NCBI RefSeq assembly: GCF_024206475.1
Contig: NZ_JAMBPR010000011.1
Coordinates: 62,001-126,000 of the forward strand
Direction of reading: 5' to 3'
Length of the DNA stretch: 64,000 nucleotides
Origin: Paraburkholderia sp. CNPSo 3274
GTDB taxonomy: Bacteria; Pseudomonadota; Gammaproteobacteria; Burkholderiales; Burkholderiaceae
Part shown: piece by piece, positions 27,754 through 37,069 of the stretch
Position numbering within the stretch: the stretch's first letter is position 1
Layout of the letters: every line of letters starts with the position of its first letter
The notes under the pieces: generated by a model
Database searches by the model: none
The model's input: only the letters and a program-made list of their open reading frames with translations
What the model was told of the DNA's origin: nothing
Program-made: the position numbers and the translations under genes

Positions 27754-28648
27754 ATGAAACTTCGTCAATTGCGGGTATTCCTGAGTGTCGCCGAGCAGGG
27801 CAGCTTGCATGGCGCCGCGCGCGCTGCGTTTGACGCAACCCGCCGTCACGGTCACGATCCGCGAGCTGGAAAGGACGCTAGGCGTGCCGCTCGTCGTGCG
27901 TTCGGTCAACGGCGTCGCGCTCACCGAATATGGCGTCGTATTTCAGCGCCGCGCACGCATGCTGGTCAACGACGTGCAGCACATTCATGAAGAACTGTCG
28001 ACCATGCTCAATGGCGCGGGCGGCGAGGTCGCCGTGTCCGTCTCGTCGGCCGTTGCCTGTGCTTTGCTGCCCCAAGCGTTTGGGCAGTTTCGCGCGCAGA
28101 ATCCCGATACGTCGGTGACCGTTCGCGAATTGGCGCTGCCTGCCGCACTCCACGCACTGCGTGACGGCGACACCGATTTTGCGGTCATCACGGCTGTCGC
28201 GGACACGCAATGGCCCGATTTCGTCGAGCGGCGAAAAATCATGTCGATGCCGCTGCTGGTCGTGGCACGCCATGGCCATCCCCTCGCGCAGGCACGCTCG
28301 ATGTCGATGCTGCATACCGCGGAATGGCTCCTGCCTTGCGAGCCCGGCGACCAAATCGACAAGGGGTTCAGCGCCTACTTCCATTCGCTGGGTCTGTCCG
28401 CACCCAGCAGGATCATGCGCTGCCAGGCATTGGCGCCGTCCGTCGCCTTGATCGCGAAGACCGATGTGATTTGCGTGGCCACGTTGCCGACGTTCCAGCT
28501 CGAGATGAAGCGCCGCAGGATCCGTGAGCTGAAGATCCACGAGTCGTTTCCCGACATGGACGTCTACGTCGTGCAAAGGCGGGAGCGCCCGCTCATCTCG
28601 GCGGCCTCGCGCTTTCTCTGCTGCATCGAGGAAGCGGCGATGCAGTGA
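27754..28648 (+). pseudogene. LysR-family regulator with frameshift
   Basis: The gene starts MKLRQLRVFLSVAEQGSLHGAAR in one frame and continues LRLTQPAVTVTIRELERTLG in another. Joining the two gives a complete LysR protein of about 297 residues. The shift lies in the GC-dinucleotide run at 27811-27827 and is explained by loss of two bases. Everything after it, including the effector domain (GGEVAVSVSSAVACALLPQA to the end), is intact. The helix-turn-helix is split by the lesion, so no functional product is expected unless the run slips. Divergent from the DUF2817 gene. A sequencing error is possible. Confidence 0.8.
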
Positions 28649-28690
28649 AACGCTTGTACTTATACTGGATACCTAACTATATTTACCGCA

Positions 28691-28912
28691 TCACAGCGCC
28701 TCTTCACCTACGGGAGGAAATACATTCCAGTAACCGTCGTCGTGCTGAAAGAAGAACAGCGCGTGAAATCCCGTTGTCTGGCGCGTCTCCACGCACACAT
28801 AGCGCGCCCTGCCCGAAGGCGTATGGCCAAACGCGGTGACGTGCACCGGCGTGGTGGGTGCGAGCCACTTTTCGACCTGATAACGCAGTGACTCCGTCTT
28901 CGTGCGTCTCAT
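28691..28912 (-). CDS. Small conserved hypothetical, paralogue of 53369-53611
   Basis: A 73-residue cytoplasmic protein with no known domain. It shares a clear pattern with the small protein at 53369-53611: KWLAP near residue 15, then RYVCVE, then FFF/FFFQHDDGYWNVFPP. The ATG is preceded by GGGAGGACCC. The compact beta-strand-like core suggests a small ligand- or protein-binding fold. It stands alone here, away from the peptide-export cluster where the paralogue lies. Confidence 0.6.
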   Translation of the reverse strand: MRRTKTESLRYQVEKWLAPTTPVHVTAFGHTPSGRARYVCVETRQTTGFHALFFFQHDDGYWNVFPPVGEEAL

Positions 28913-29269
28913 CGGGTCCTCCCAGAGGTCGGTTAGTTTTGCAGCCTTTTCGCCGGAAACCGCGAAAACGCCCTGCGCAAACCGGACGCGCTTGATGCAA
29001 GGCGCAAATCTTACCGCGTCGCATCAAGTGCATGAGAAAGCACTTTAACTATAGCCAGAAAAGCCTTTCACAACATCGATTTCAGCAAGATAGCAACAAA
29101 ACAACAGAAACCCGGAAACGCGTGTTCGGCAGCATCGGGCGACGTTGGCTGATGCGCCGCACCAGGCTGTCGAATGAATCGAAACATACGCATGTGCAGG
29201 CAGGCGTGGTCTGGGCGTATCCTGATTCCACGGCAGCTAGCAACCGGGATCGTTTGACCGGCGATTGAA
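28913..29269. other. Intergenic stretch, nothing recognised
   Basis: About 357 bases with short open frames only. It presumably holds the promoters of the minus-strand small gene and of the small membrane gene at 29270. Confidence 0.4.
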
Positions 29270-29437
29270 ATGATGAGAAACGTGTACGTTGCGATTTATA
29301 TTTTGTTGTTGATAGCCGTTGTCGTCGGTGTGGATGTCATTTTCCTCAAAAATCTGTTCTGGCTAAGGCTGGCCGTGAACATCGGCATTGTCCTGGTGTT
29401 TGCCGCCGTCTACTTCGCATTATTAAAGAATCTGTAA
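29270..29437 (+). CDS. Small two-helix membrane protein
   Basis: A 55-residue open frame starting MMRNVYVAIYILLLIAVVVG and ending LVFAAVYFALLKNL. It has two hydrophobic helices joined by a short polar loop (DVIFLKNLFWLR). The composition is too hydrophobic to be chance in this GC-rich DNA, and its third-position pattern looks coding. No strong ribosome site is seen. The end overlaps the convergent Nramp-like gene by 15 bases. Function unknown. Confidence 0.55.
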   Translation: MMRNVYVAIYILLLIAVVVGVDVIFLKNLFWLRLAVNIGIVLVFAAVYFALLKNL

Positions 29438-30697
29438 GCCAGGGATCGCGGATGAAGGAGGCAGACCCTGCACCGCGCCCCAGACACCAACGGCACACAC
29501 AACCGCCCCCACGAAAATAACGAGCCACAGATAAACCCCGCGAGGCCGATACCGTTGCGGCAGCGCGGTGAGACTAAGGGCGACGAGCAATCCCAACACG
29601 AGCGGCAACATCAACGTGTTGACCACTTGCGCCGCAACGTTCAGGGAAACGAGGTCGGGCGCGAGCCAGACAGCCCAGGCACTGCCTGCAACGGCCAGCA
29701 CATACGCGCCGTAGAACCAGGGCGCGCGGTCGGGACGGTCCTCGAGCGATGCCCGATACCCGAACACATCGCCAAGCCCCCATGCCAGCGCGAGAGAACT
29801 CACGATGGCTGCCACCAAGGCCGCGCCGAGCACGCCCGCGCCAAATAGCAGGCGGCCTGCGAACGGGCCCGTAACAGCAACGAGTGCACTGCTGATTTCG
29901 CCGATGCTGTCGAGGGAGCGCGCCTCGCCATGCGCCGACAACGTCGCCGCCGCAGCGACGAGCACCGCTGCCGTCAGCAATTGCGTAAGGACGGCGCCGA
30001 CCGCCGTCTCGACTCTGGCCGACGTGAAGTCATTTGCCGTGAGGCTATCTGCGACCGCCGCCTGCTGATAGAACACCATCCATGGATTGAACGTCGCGCC
30101 AATGAGCGCCGCCGCCAGATAGCCGGCTTCACGGCCGCCTGCTGCCAGGTGAGTCATTTGCGGGACCATCACCAGGAGTTTGTGGCGCGCACTCCATGCG
30201 ACGGCGAAAAACGTCAGGGCGAATGCACCGATGGCAATGGCGATCCGGTCTACGCGCTTGTGCGAGCCCGTGAGCACGATGCCTGTCAACAGGACGACGG
30301 CGAGCGGCAGCGTGACGGAACGCGATACGCCATACATTTCCCCCACGCCGGCAACGCCAGTGAACTCCGTCACCAGCGACCCCAGTACGGCCACGACCAG
30401 TCCCGCTGCGGCCAGCGCCGCCCAAACCGGTCCGAAGCGCGAGCGGATGAGTTCGCCATAACCGCGCCCGGTGAATATGCCAAGGCGCACGGTCAGTTCC
30501 TGAACCATGTAGAGCAGCGGGACAAGCGCAAGCAGCACGGGCAAGAGCCGCAGCCCCGTTTGCGCGCCAGCCTGCGCGGCCGTCACGACGTTTCCGGCGT
30601 CGCAGTCGGCAAGCATCACGAGCAGCCCTGGGCCCCATAGGGCGAGCCGGCGCAGTCCTCGCGAAATGGTTTCCTTGAGCGTCGAGAGACGGGTCAT
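29423..30697 (-). CDS. Nramp-related divalent metal transporter
   Basis: A 424-residue membrane protein with about eleven hydrophobic segments of the Nramp (MntH) superfamily. The TM1 metal-site motif, usually DPGN, reads LADCDAGNVVTA, with Asp and Asn kept. In TM6 the canonical A-x-x-M-P-H reads GATFNPWMVFYQQ, so the metal-binding Met and the His are both replaced. Loss of that Met is described for Nramp-related magnesium transporters, so the ion may differ from Mn or Fe. The start at 30697 is chosen because the 58 upstream codons are not protein-like. Confidence 0.8.
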   Translation of the reverse strand: MTRLSTLKETISRGLRRLALWGPGLLVMLADCDAGNVVTAAQAGAQTGLRLLPVLLALVPLLYMVQELTVRLGIFTGRGYGELIRSRFGPVWAALAAAGLVVAVLGSLVTEFTGVAGVGEMYGVSRSVTLPLAVVLLTGIVLTGSHKRVDRIAIAIGAFALTFFAVAWSARHKLLVMVPQMTHLAAGGREAGYLAAALIGATFNPWMVFYQQAAVADSLTANDFTSARVETAVGAVLTQLLTAAVLVAAAATLSAHGEARSLDSIGEISSALVAVTGPFAGRLLFGAGVLGAALVAAIVSSLALAWGLGDVFGYRASLEDRPDRAPWFYGAYVLAVAGSAWAVWLAPDLVSLNVAAQVVNTLMLPLVLGLLVALSLTALPQRYRPRGVYLWLVIFVGAVVCAVGVWGAVQGLPPSSAIPGLQIL

Positions 30698-30801
30698 GCG
30701 TTCTGAAAGGATGCGCCTGTAGTATCTGTCGAGCGATTGTAGCGTGCGAGTCAGGACCCGCTGTGCCTCCGCGCCTTCGACCACACTTTTGGGAATACAA
30801 C

Positions 30802-30954
30802 ATGACGACGACATGGCTCCTTCTGGGTTGCGGCTTTGGTGGGGGCCTTCTGATTGCAATCTGGGGGACATGGAGTCTCAGGCAACCCGACGCCCAAGAA
30901 AATCGGGCGAACGTTGCAGACGAGGCGCCTGCCTCCGGAACGCAGCCTTCATGA
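30802..30954 (+). CDS. Small single-pass membrane protein
   Basis: A possible 50-residue protein with one hydrophobic segment (TTWLLLGCGFGGGLLIAIWG) and a polar tail. It lies between the divergent Nramp-like gene and kup. No ribosome-binding site is strong and no homologue is recognised, so this is a tentative call. Confidence 0.35.
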   Translation: MTTTWLLLGCGFGGGLLIAIWGTWSLRQPDAQENRANVADEAPASGTQPS

Positions 30955-31046
30955 GGCCGCGTTACCCCCATCAGCCGCGAGACCAGGCCTGACGTTTGCG
31001 CTCCGCAGCCCGTCCCGAGGGACGTTGAATTTCATTTTCCTTACCC

Positions 31047-32945
31047 ATGGCCTCTATATCCGCGCGTTCATCCAGTCAAACTACAGACGTTCCCCCCGCC
31101 CTGATTCTGGGCGCCATAGGCGTCGTTTTCGGCGACATCGGAACCAGCCCGCTCTACACATTGCGCGAATGCCTGAAAGCCGCCGGCGGAATTAGCCAGA
31201 CCAACGTATTCGGGATCGTGTCGCTGATCCTCTGGTCGATCATCATTGTCGTGACGCTCAAGTACGTAAGCTTCGTCATGCGTGCGGACAATGACGGCGA
31301 AGGTGGCATTCTGGCGCTCACGGCATTGGCCGCTCGCGTGGCGCCCGTGCGTCTGCGCACCGTGCTTCTGACGCTCGGCGTGTTCGGCGCCGCGATGTTT
31401 TATGGCGACTCGATGATCACGCCATCGATTTCGGTCATCTCGGCAGTGGAAGGCGTCGAACTCGTGGATCCTCATCTGGCCACGTGGGTCGTGCCGATCT
31501 CACTCGTTATCCTGACCGGCCTGTTCAAGCTTCAAAAACACGGCACGGCCACGGTCGGAAAAGTCTTTGGACCGGTCATGATTGTCTGGTTCCTGACTCT
31601 CGCCGTACTCGGCGTTTCTCATATCGCACGCAACCCCGGCATTTTGCGAGGCGCATTACCGTCTTACGCCTTGAGCTTCGTTGCGCACGCACCCGGTACG
31701 GCGTTCGTCGTCCTCGGCTCCGTGTTCCTCGCGTTGACGGGGGGCGAAGCGCTCTATGCTGACATGGGGCACTTCGGCAAGACACCCATCCGGCTCGCGT
31801 GGCTGCTGCTCGTCCTGCCAAGCCTCATTCTCAACTACTTTGGCCAGGCCGCGCTCGTGCTTTCGACGCCTTCGGCGCTCACGCAGCCATTCTTCTCCCA
31901 GGCGCCGGGTTGGGCACTGCTTCCGTTGGTGCTGCTGGCCACGGCGGCGACGATCATCGCTTCGCAGGCCGTCATTTCCGGCGCGTTTTCCATGACGAAG
32001 CAGGCTGTCCAGCTTGGGTTGCTGCCCCGCATCCCCGTCATCCATACTTCAACACACGAAGTCGGCCAGGTCTACGTACCGTTCATCAACATATCGCTCT
32101 ATGCGGCGGTCGTATTCCTCGTCGTGTTCTTCCGGTCTTCCGATAACCTTGCGGCCGCTTATGGCATTGCCGTCGCCTCGACGATGCTGCTCACGACGCT
32201 GCTCATGTACTTCATCACCCACTGCCTGTGGAACTGGAAACCAGTCGCAACGCTGGCAGTGATCGGGCCGCTGGCCGTCGTGGATGCGATATTCGTCGCG
32301 AGCAATGCGGGCAAGATCCTCGATGGCGGATGGTTTCCGCTACTGGCAGGCGGCGTGCTGTTCACCATCATGACGACATGGCATCGCGGGCGGGAAATGG
32401 TCGTCGAGCGCGTGAAAAGCGACAACCTGCCGCTTCCGGCATTCATTCACTCGTTGTGCGATGGATCGCACCCGCCTCCCCGCGTGGGCGGAACGGCGGT
32501 GTTTCCGGGCGGTGTGCCCGGCATGACGCCGAGCGCGTTCATGCACAATCTCAAGCACAACGGCGTGATGCACGAGACCAATATCTTTTTGGCCGGCACA
32601 ACCGAGAACGTTCCGCACGTACCCGAAAGCGACAAAGTCTCGGTTAGCGATCTTGGGCACGGATGTTACGCGGTCGCGGCGCGCCATGGCTTCATGGAAA
32701 TGCCCAACGTGCCGGCACTGCTTCTGCTCGTGCAGAAACAGATACCCACATGGCAGTACGAGCCCGCAGCAACGTCGTTCTTCCTGGCCCGCGACACGAT
32801 CCTCGCAACGGCACAGAGCAAAGGCATGTCGTTATGGCGCGAGAAGCTTTTCGCGTTCATGGCGCGCAACGCGGCGCAAGCGGCCGAGTACTACAGCCTG
32901 CCCGCGAACCGGGTTGTCGAGATGGGTGGACAGATCAACCTCTAA
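31047..32945 (+). CDS. kup: Kup potassium uptake protein
   Basis: A 632-residue K+:H+ symporter of the Kup/HAK/KT family. The N-terminal LILGAIGVVFGDIGTSPLYT is the diagnostic first helix; about twelve membrane segments follow to residue 445. A cytoplasmic C-terminal domain comes next (GTAVFPGGVPGMTPSAFMHN through FLARDTILATAQSKGMSLW). The length is normal. It is the main constitutive potassium importer of such bacteria. An acetyltransferase gene follows 38 bases downstream. Confidence 0.96.
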   Translation: MASISARSSSQTTDVPPALILGAIGVVFGDIGTSPLYTLRECLKAAGGISQTNVFGIVSLILWSIIIVVTLKYVSFVMRADNDGEGGILALTALAARVAPVRLRTVLLTLGVFGAAMFYGDSMITPSISVISAVEGVELVDPHLATWVVPISLVILTGLFKLQKHGTATVGKVFGPVMIVWFLTLAVLGVSHIARNPGILRGALPSYALSFVAHAPGTAFVVLGSVFLALTGGEALYADMGHFGKTPIRLAWLLLVLPSLILNYFGQAALVLSTPSALTQPFFSQAPGWALLPLVLLATAATIIASQAVISGAFSMTKQAVQLGLLPRIPVIHTSTHEVGQVYVPFINISLYAAVVFLVVFFRSSDNLAAAYGIAVASTMLLTTLLMYFITHCLWNWKPVATLAVIGPLAVVDAIFVASNAGKILDGGWFPLLAGGVLFTIMTTWHRGREMVVERVKSDNLPLPAFIHSLCDGSHPPPRVGGTAVFPGGVPGMTPSAFMHNLKHNGVMHETNIFLAGTTENVPHVPESDKVSVSDLGHGCYAVAARHGFMEMPNVPALLLLVQKQIPTWQYEPAATSFFLARDTILATAQSKGMSLWREKLFAFMARNAAQAAEYYSLPANRVVEMGGQINL

Positions 32946-32983
32946 GGCACACGATCCGGCGTATCACTGGAGCAAAACGACGC

Positions 32984-33616
32984 ATGGCGAATGACGATCG
33001 CACCACGATGGTTCCCAGGCGAACGCCGGAATCCGCGGCGATGACCGCAAACCTCAAACGAGCGATGGCGATCACCGCCACGATCAACCGGTTGACCTTC
33101 GACGATGCCGATGAAGTCCGGGCCTTGTTCAGTGAACTCATCGGCAAGAAGGTCGACGACAGCTTTCTATTGATACCGCCGTTCTACACGACCGGCGGTG
33201 TCGAGATCCGCGTCGGGCGCAATGTCTTCGTCAACCAGAATTGCACGTTCTATGACCTGGGCGGCCTCGACATTGCCGACGACGTGATGATCGGCCCGAA
33301 CGTCAGCCTCATCACGTCCGGCCACCCCATCGAACCTTCCCGACGGCGCGACGGCGTCATCGCAAAGCCCATCGTGATTGAGAGGAACGTCTGGATCGCC
33401 GCCGGCGCGACCATCATCGGCGGCGTAACAGTCGGCGAGAACTCGGTGGTGGCGGCGGGATCGGTGGTCACCAAAGACGTTCCCCCGAATACGCTTGTCG
33501 GTGGCAATCCGGCACGCGTCATTCGTTCGATTGCGGAGCAAGGAACTGCCCCCCAGCTTGAAAAATCCGCAGTAGCGGCGGAATCGTCAAGAATGCACTC
33601 GCGCAACTATGAATAG
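32984..33616 (+). CDS. Maltose/nodulation-type sugar O-acetyltransferase
   Basis: A 210-residue acyltransferase with a left-handed beta-helix. An N-terminal helical part (LKRAMAITATINRLTFDDAD) is followed by NVFVNQNCTFYDLGGLDIAD. The active-site region is VSLITSGHPIEPSRRRDG, whose His is the general base. Hexapeptide turns follow (AKPIVIERNVWIAAGATII, VTVGENSVVAAGSVVTKDVP). Family members acetylate sugars with acetyl-CoA in the cytoplasm. The start at 32984 follows the kup stop closely, suggesting cotranscription. Confidence 0.9.
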   Translation: MANDDRTTMVPRRTPESAAMTANLKRAMAITATINRLTFDDADEVRALFSELIGKKVDDSFLLIPPFYTTGGVEIRVGRNVFVNQNCTFYDLGGLDIADDVMIGPNVSLITSGHPIEPSRRRDGVIAKPIVIERNVWIAAGATIIGGVTVGENSVVAAGSVVTKDVPPNTLVGGNPARVIRSIAEQGTAPQLEKSAVAAESSRMHSRNYE

Positions 33617-33689
33617 CTCAATTGCTTGTTTGCGGTGAGCATACCGATCGGCAAGAATGGCCCTGCCAAACTTTGGTCAGGATCACGAT

Positions 33690-34499
33690 ATGTCGAACAC
33701 CCCCAGCCTTCAACTCGATTCCGCCACGCTCGTCGAAGAATACGACCGGCTTGGCATTCGCCAGTTTCATCACGGTCTGCAACTGCTCGACGTGCTCGGC
33801 TTGCACGAAGGTGAACGTGTGCTCGACGTGGGTTGCGGCACGGGCCGCCTCACCGAATCGGCGGCGCAGCGCGTGGGCGCACACGGTGAAGTGCTCGGGC
33901 TCGATCCGTTGCCGCTGCGCGTGCAACGCGCGCTCGAACGCGCGCAGGGCCGATTCGCCGCGCGCGTTGGCCGCGCCGAAGCGCTGGAAGCGGTGCCCGA
34001 TGCGCATTACGACGTGGTGTATCTCAACAGCGTGATTCACTGGATCCCCGATCAGGCTCAGGCGCTGCGCGAAGCGTGGCGCGTGCTCAAGCCAGGTGGC
34101 CGGATCGGCTTCACGACCATGCCAGAAGAAGCGCCACACGACCTGCATGTCGTGCTGCATGCGCTATTTGCTGGCGAGCCCGAATGGCAGCGCGCTGGTA
34201 TCGGTGCGCCGAACAAGCTCACGCGAGAGCGCTCGGCAGCCCTGCTCCAGGGCGCCGGCTTCGCCGTGACGCACAACGAGATTCGCACCTTCGGCGACAC
34301 CTTCGACAACGTCGACGACGTGCTCGCCTTCAGCCGGTCCAGTTCCTTCGGCAATTTCCTCTCCTCGCTCACGCCCGAGGACATTGCGCGCGTGCGCGCA
34401 CGGCTCGCGAGCGCGCTCGAACCGCATCGCAGCGCGCGCGGCTATGCACTCACGCGGCGCATGATCATCGCCACGGCGCACAAGCCGCTGGCGCATTGA
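33690..34499 (+). CDS. SAM-dependent methyltransferase (class I)
   Basis: A 269-residue methyltransferase. The SAM-binding motif I reads VLDVGCGTGRLTESAA (around residue 38), and an acidic residue after LGLDPLPLRVQRA would bind the ribose. VVYLNSVIHWIPDQAQALRE and the motif III block GGRIGFTTMPEEAPHD follow. The layout resembles UbiE/Coq5- and arsenite-type enzymes but has no paired metal-binding cysteines, so the substrate is not arsenic. It precedes an LLM-family monooxygenase by 51 bases and may form an operon with it. Confidence 0.85.
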   Translation: MSNTPSLQLDSATLVEEYDRLGIRQFHHGLQLLDVLGLHEGERVLDVGCGTGRLTESAAQRVGAHGEVLGLDPLPLRVQRALERAQGRFAARVGRAEALEAVPDAHYDVVYLNSVIHWIPDQAQALREAWRVLKPGGRIGFTTMPEEAPHDLHVVLHALFAGEPEWQRAGIGAPNKLTRERSAALLQGAGFAVTHNEIRTFGDTFDNVDDVLAFSRSSSFGNFLSSLTPEDIARVRARLASALEPHRSARGYALTRRMIIATAHKPLAH

Positions 34500-34550
34500 A
34501 TCCTCACATTCCATTGCGTAGCGAACGTCAACCACAATCGAGGAGCACGC

Positions 34551-35924
34551 ATGAGCCCAGCACCACGACGTCAGGGACAATTGAGCCTCGGCGCCTTCCT
34601 GATGGAGACGGGACACCATATCGCCGCGTGGCGTCACCCCGACGCACACGCGGCTGGCGGCCTCGATTTCGCGCACTACGCCGAGTTGGCGCAAACGGCC
34701 GAGCGCGCCAAATTCGACACCATTTTTTTCGCCGATAGCGTGAGCGTGCGCGACACGCATGTGCCTTCGCTCTCGCGCACCGCCCGCGCCGATCATTTCG
34801 AGCCGATCACGCTACTCTCCGCGCTATCGGTGGTCACGAAGCACATCGGGCTCATCGCCACGGTGTCGACGTCATTCAACGAGCCCTATAACGTGGCCCG
34901 CAAGTTCGCCTCGCTCGACTATCTGAGCGGCGGCCGCTCGGGCTGGAATCTCGTGACATCGAGCACCGAAACCGAAGCGCACAACTTCAGCCTCGACAAG
35001 CATCTCGATCACGCCGTGCGCTACGAGCGCGCGAAAGAGTTCTACGACGTGGCCATCGGGCTTTGGGACAGCTGGGAGGACGACGCCTTCATTCGCGACA
35101 AGGCGAGCGGCATCTACTTCGACCCGGAGAAGCTACACACGCTGGACTATCGCGGCAAGCACTTCAAGGTGCGCGGTCCGCTCAACGTCGCGCGTTCGCC
35201 GCAAGGCTGGCCCGTTGTGGTGCAGGCGGGCGCTTCGGAAGCCGGCAGGGAGCTCGCGGCGCAAACCGCAGAAGTGATTTTCGTCGCGCATCAAACGCTC
35301 GATGAAGCGAAGCAGTTCTATCGCGACGTGAAAGGGCGGCTCGCGCGTTACGGCCGCCGCCCCGAGCATCTCAAGATCATGCCGGGCATTTTCCCCGTGA
35401 TCGGCCGGACTCAGGAAGAAGCGCAGGAGAAGTTCGACGCGTTGCAGGCGCTGATCCATCCGAGCGTGGGACTCCAACTGCTCTCGAACATGTCGGGCGG
35501 CCTCGACCTCTCGCAGTATCCCGTGGATGGCCCCGTGCCCGACCTGCCGGAAACCAACGGCGGCAAGAGCCGACAACGCTTGCTGCTCGATCTCGCGCGG
35601 CGCGACAACCTCACGATACGCGATCTTTATCTGCGCATTGCGGGGGCGCGCGGGCATCAACAGGTGATCGGCACGCCGCAAAGCATTGCCGACCAGCTTC
35701 AGCAATGGTACGAGGAAGAAGGCGCCGACGGCTTCAATATCATGTCGCCGTGGCTGCCTGGTGGCCTCAACGAATTCGTGCAGTACGTGGTGCCCGAATT
35801 GCAGCGACGCGGACTCTTTCGCACGGAATATACGGGGCGCACGTTGCGCGAGCATCTTGGCTTGCCTCGTCCCGCGAACCGCTTCGCCACGCAGCAGGAA
35901 GACGCATTGAGCGTCGCTTCCTGA
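34551..35924 (+). CDS. LLM-class FMN-dependent monooxygenase (NtaA/SnaA/DszA type)
   Basis: A 457-residue flavin monooxygenase of the NtaA/SoxA/DszA branch of the bacterial luciferase superfamily. LSLGAFLMETGHHIAAWRHP opens the barrel. AKFDTIFFADSVSVR, SGGRSGWNLVTSSTETEAHN (substrate and FMN contacts) and SIADQLQQWYEEEGADGFNI follow in family order. These enzymes use FMNH2 from a separate reductase to oxidise sulfur or nitrogen compounds and some xenobiotics. No reductase is adjacent. GAGGAGCACGC precedes the ATG. Confidence 0.92.
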   Translation: MSPAPRRQGQLSLGAFLMETGHHIAAWRHPDAHAAGGLDFAHYAELAQTAERAKFDTIFFADSVSVRDTHVPSLSRTARADHFEPITLLSALSVVTKHIGLIATVSTSFNEPYNVARKFASLDYLSGGRSGWNLVTSSTETEAHNFSLDKHLDHAVRYERAKEFYDVAIGLWDSWEDDAFIRDKASGIYFDPEKLHTLDYRGKHFKVRGPLNVARSPQGWPVVVQAGASEAGRELAAQTAEVIFVAHQTLDEAKQFYRDVKGRLARYGRRPEHLKIMPGIFPVIGRTQEEAQEKFDALQALIHPSVGLQLLSNMSGGLDLSQYPVDGPVPDLPETNGGKSRQRLLLDLARRDNLTIRDLYLRIAGARGHQQVIGTPQSIADQLQQWYEEEGADGFNIMSPWLPGGLNEFVQYVVPELQRRGLFRTEYTGRTLREHLGLPRPANRFATQQEDALSVAS

Positions 35925-36131
35925 TTCTGTTCATCGACACGCAACGCCCGGGCGTTGCGTGTCGTTCAGCGATCAAACGATCCCATCGCTCTCCTCGCAG
36001 CGTCGACAATCCACATTTCATTCCAGGCCGAAATATTCGTATCGAAGATGCCCGCATACTCTCGGTACGCGCGCTACCCTTGGCGCGTGGCCCCGTAATC
36101 TCACCTCGATCCGCGCAATCCATCGACCAGC

Positions 36132-37069
36132 ATGCAAGCCACGACTGAGAGCAAATCGACCGGTCTCGACCTGCTTTCGCTCCTCGCACTTTCAACCCTT
36201 TGGGGAGCGTCGTATACGTTCATTAGAGTCGGCGTGGCGACCATCCCGCCGCTCACGCTCATCGCCGCGAGGACGTTGATCGCCGGAACGCTCCTTCTGC
36301 TCTGGATGCTGTGGCAGCGCATTCCCATACCGCGAGACCCGGCCGTGTGGCGGCGCTTCGCCGTGCAGGCGCTGCTCAATAGCGTGATTCCCTTTACCTT
36401 GATCGCGTGGGCCGAGCGTTCGGTGGAAGCCGGTCTGGCGACCATCCTCAATTCGACTTCACCTGTCATGGCGTTCCTCGGAACGTGGCTGATTACCCGC
36501 CACGAACGCGTCACCATGCGCAAGCTGTTCGGCATCGCCGCGGGCCTGGCCGGTATATGCCTCGTGGTTGGCGTGAGCGCATTCGAAGGACTCGGCAGGC
36601 AACTCGTTGCGCAACTGGCGATCGTCGCCGCGACGATTTGCTACGCCGGCGTGCGATCTACGGTCGATCGTTCAAGGGACTCGCGCCAGTCGCTCCCGCT
36701 GCGGGATCGCTCATGGTGGGCGCAATCCTGCTGGTCCCCGTGAGCCTGATCGTTGACCGCCCGTGGACGCTTCATCCGTCATTGCGATCGATGACAGCGC
36801 TGATCGCGCTCGCCGTTTTTTCCACGGCGATCGCGTTCGTCATTTACTTCCGGCTCGTCCAGACGCTCGGCTCGATTGGCACTACCGCGCAGGCCTATTT
36901 GCGCGTGCCAATCGGCGTGGCGATAGGCATTGCGTGGCTCGGTGAATCGCTCTCGACCTCGGCGTGGCTGGGACTCGGGTGCGTAGTTGCCGGCGTCGTC
37001 GCAATGACGCTGCCATCGGCCAGCCAATGCCGCGCGAGCGGCCACAGGCTGCGCTCGAATCGCGAGTGA
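36132..37069 (+). pseudogene. EamA-type permease with frameshift
   Basis: The N-terminal five membrane segments of a DMT/EamA exporter (LLSLLALSTLWGASYTFIRV through ICLVVGVSAFEG) are in one frame. The C-terminal five (AGSLMVGAILLVPVSLIV through SAWLGLGCVVAGVVAMT) are in another. A single lost base near 36650-36652 restores the usual CYA...AIYGRSFKGL junction, giving about 312 residues. As it stands the protein is truncated after half its helices. Its last 175 bases overlap the 3' end of the convergent hydrolase gene. A sequencing error is possible. Confidence 0.8.
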
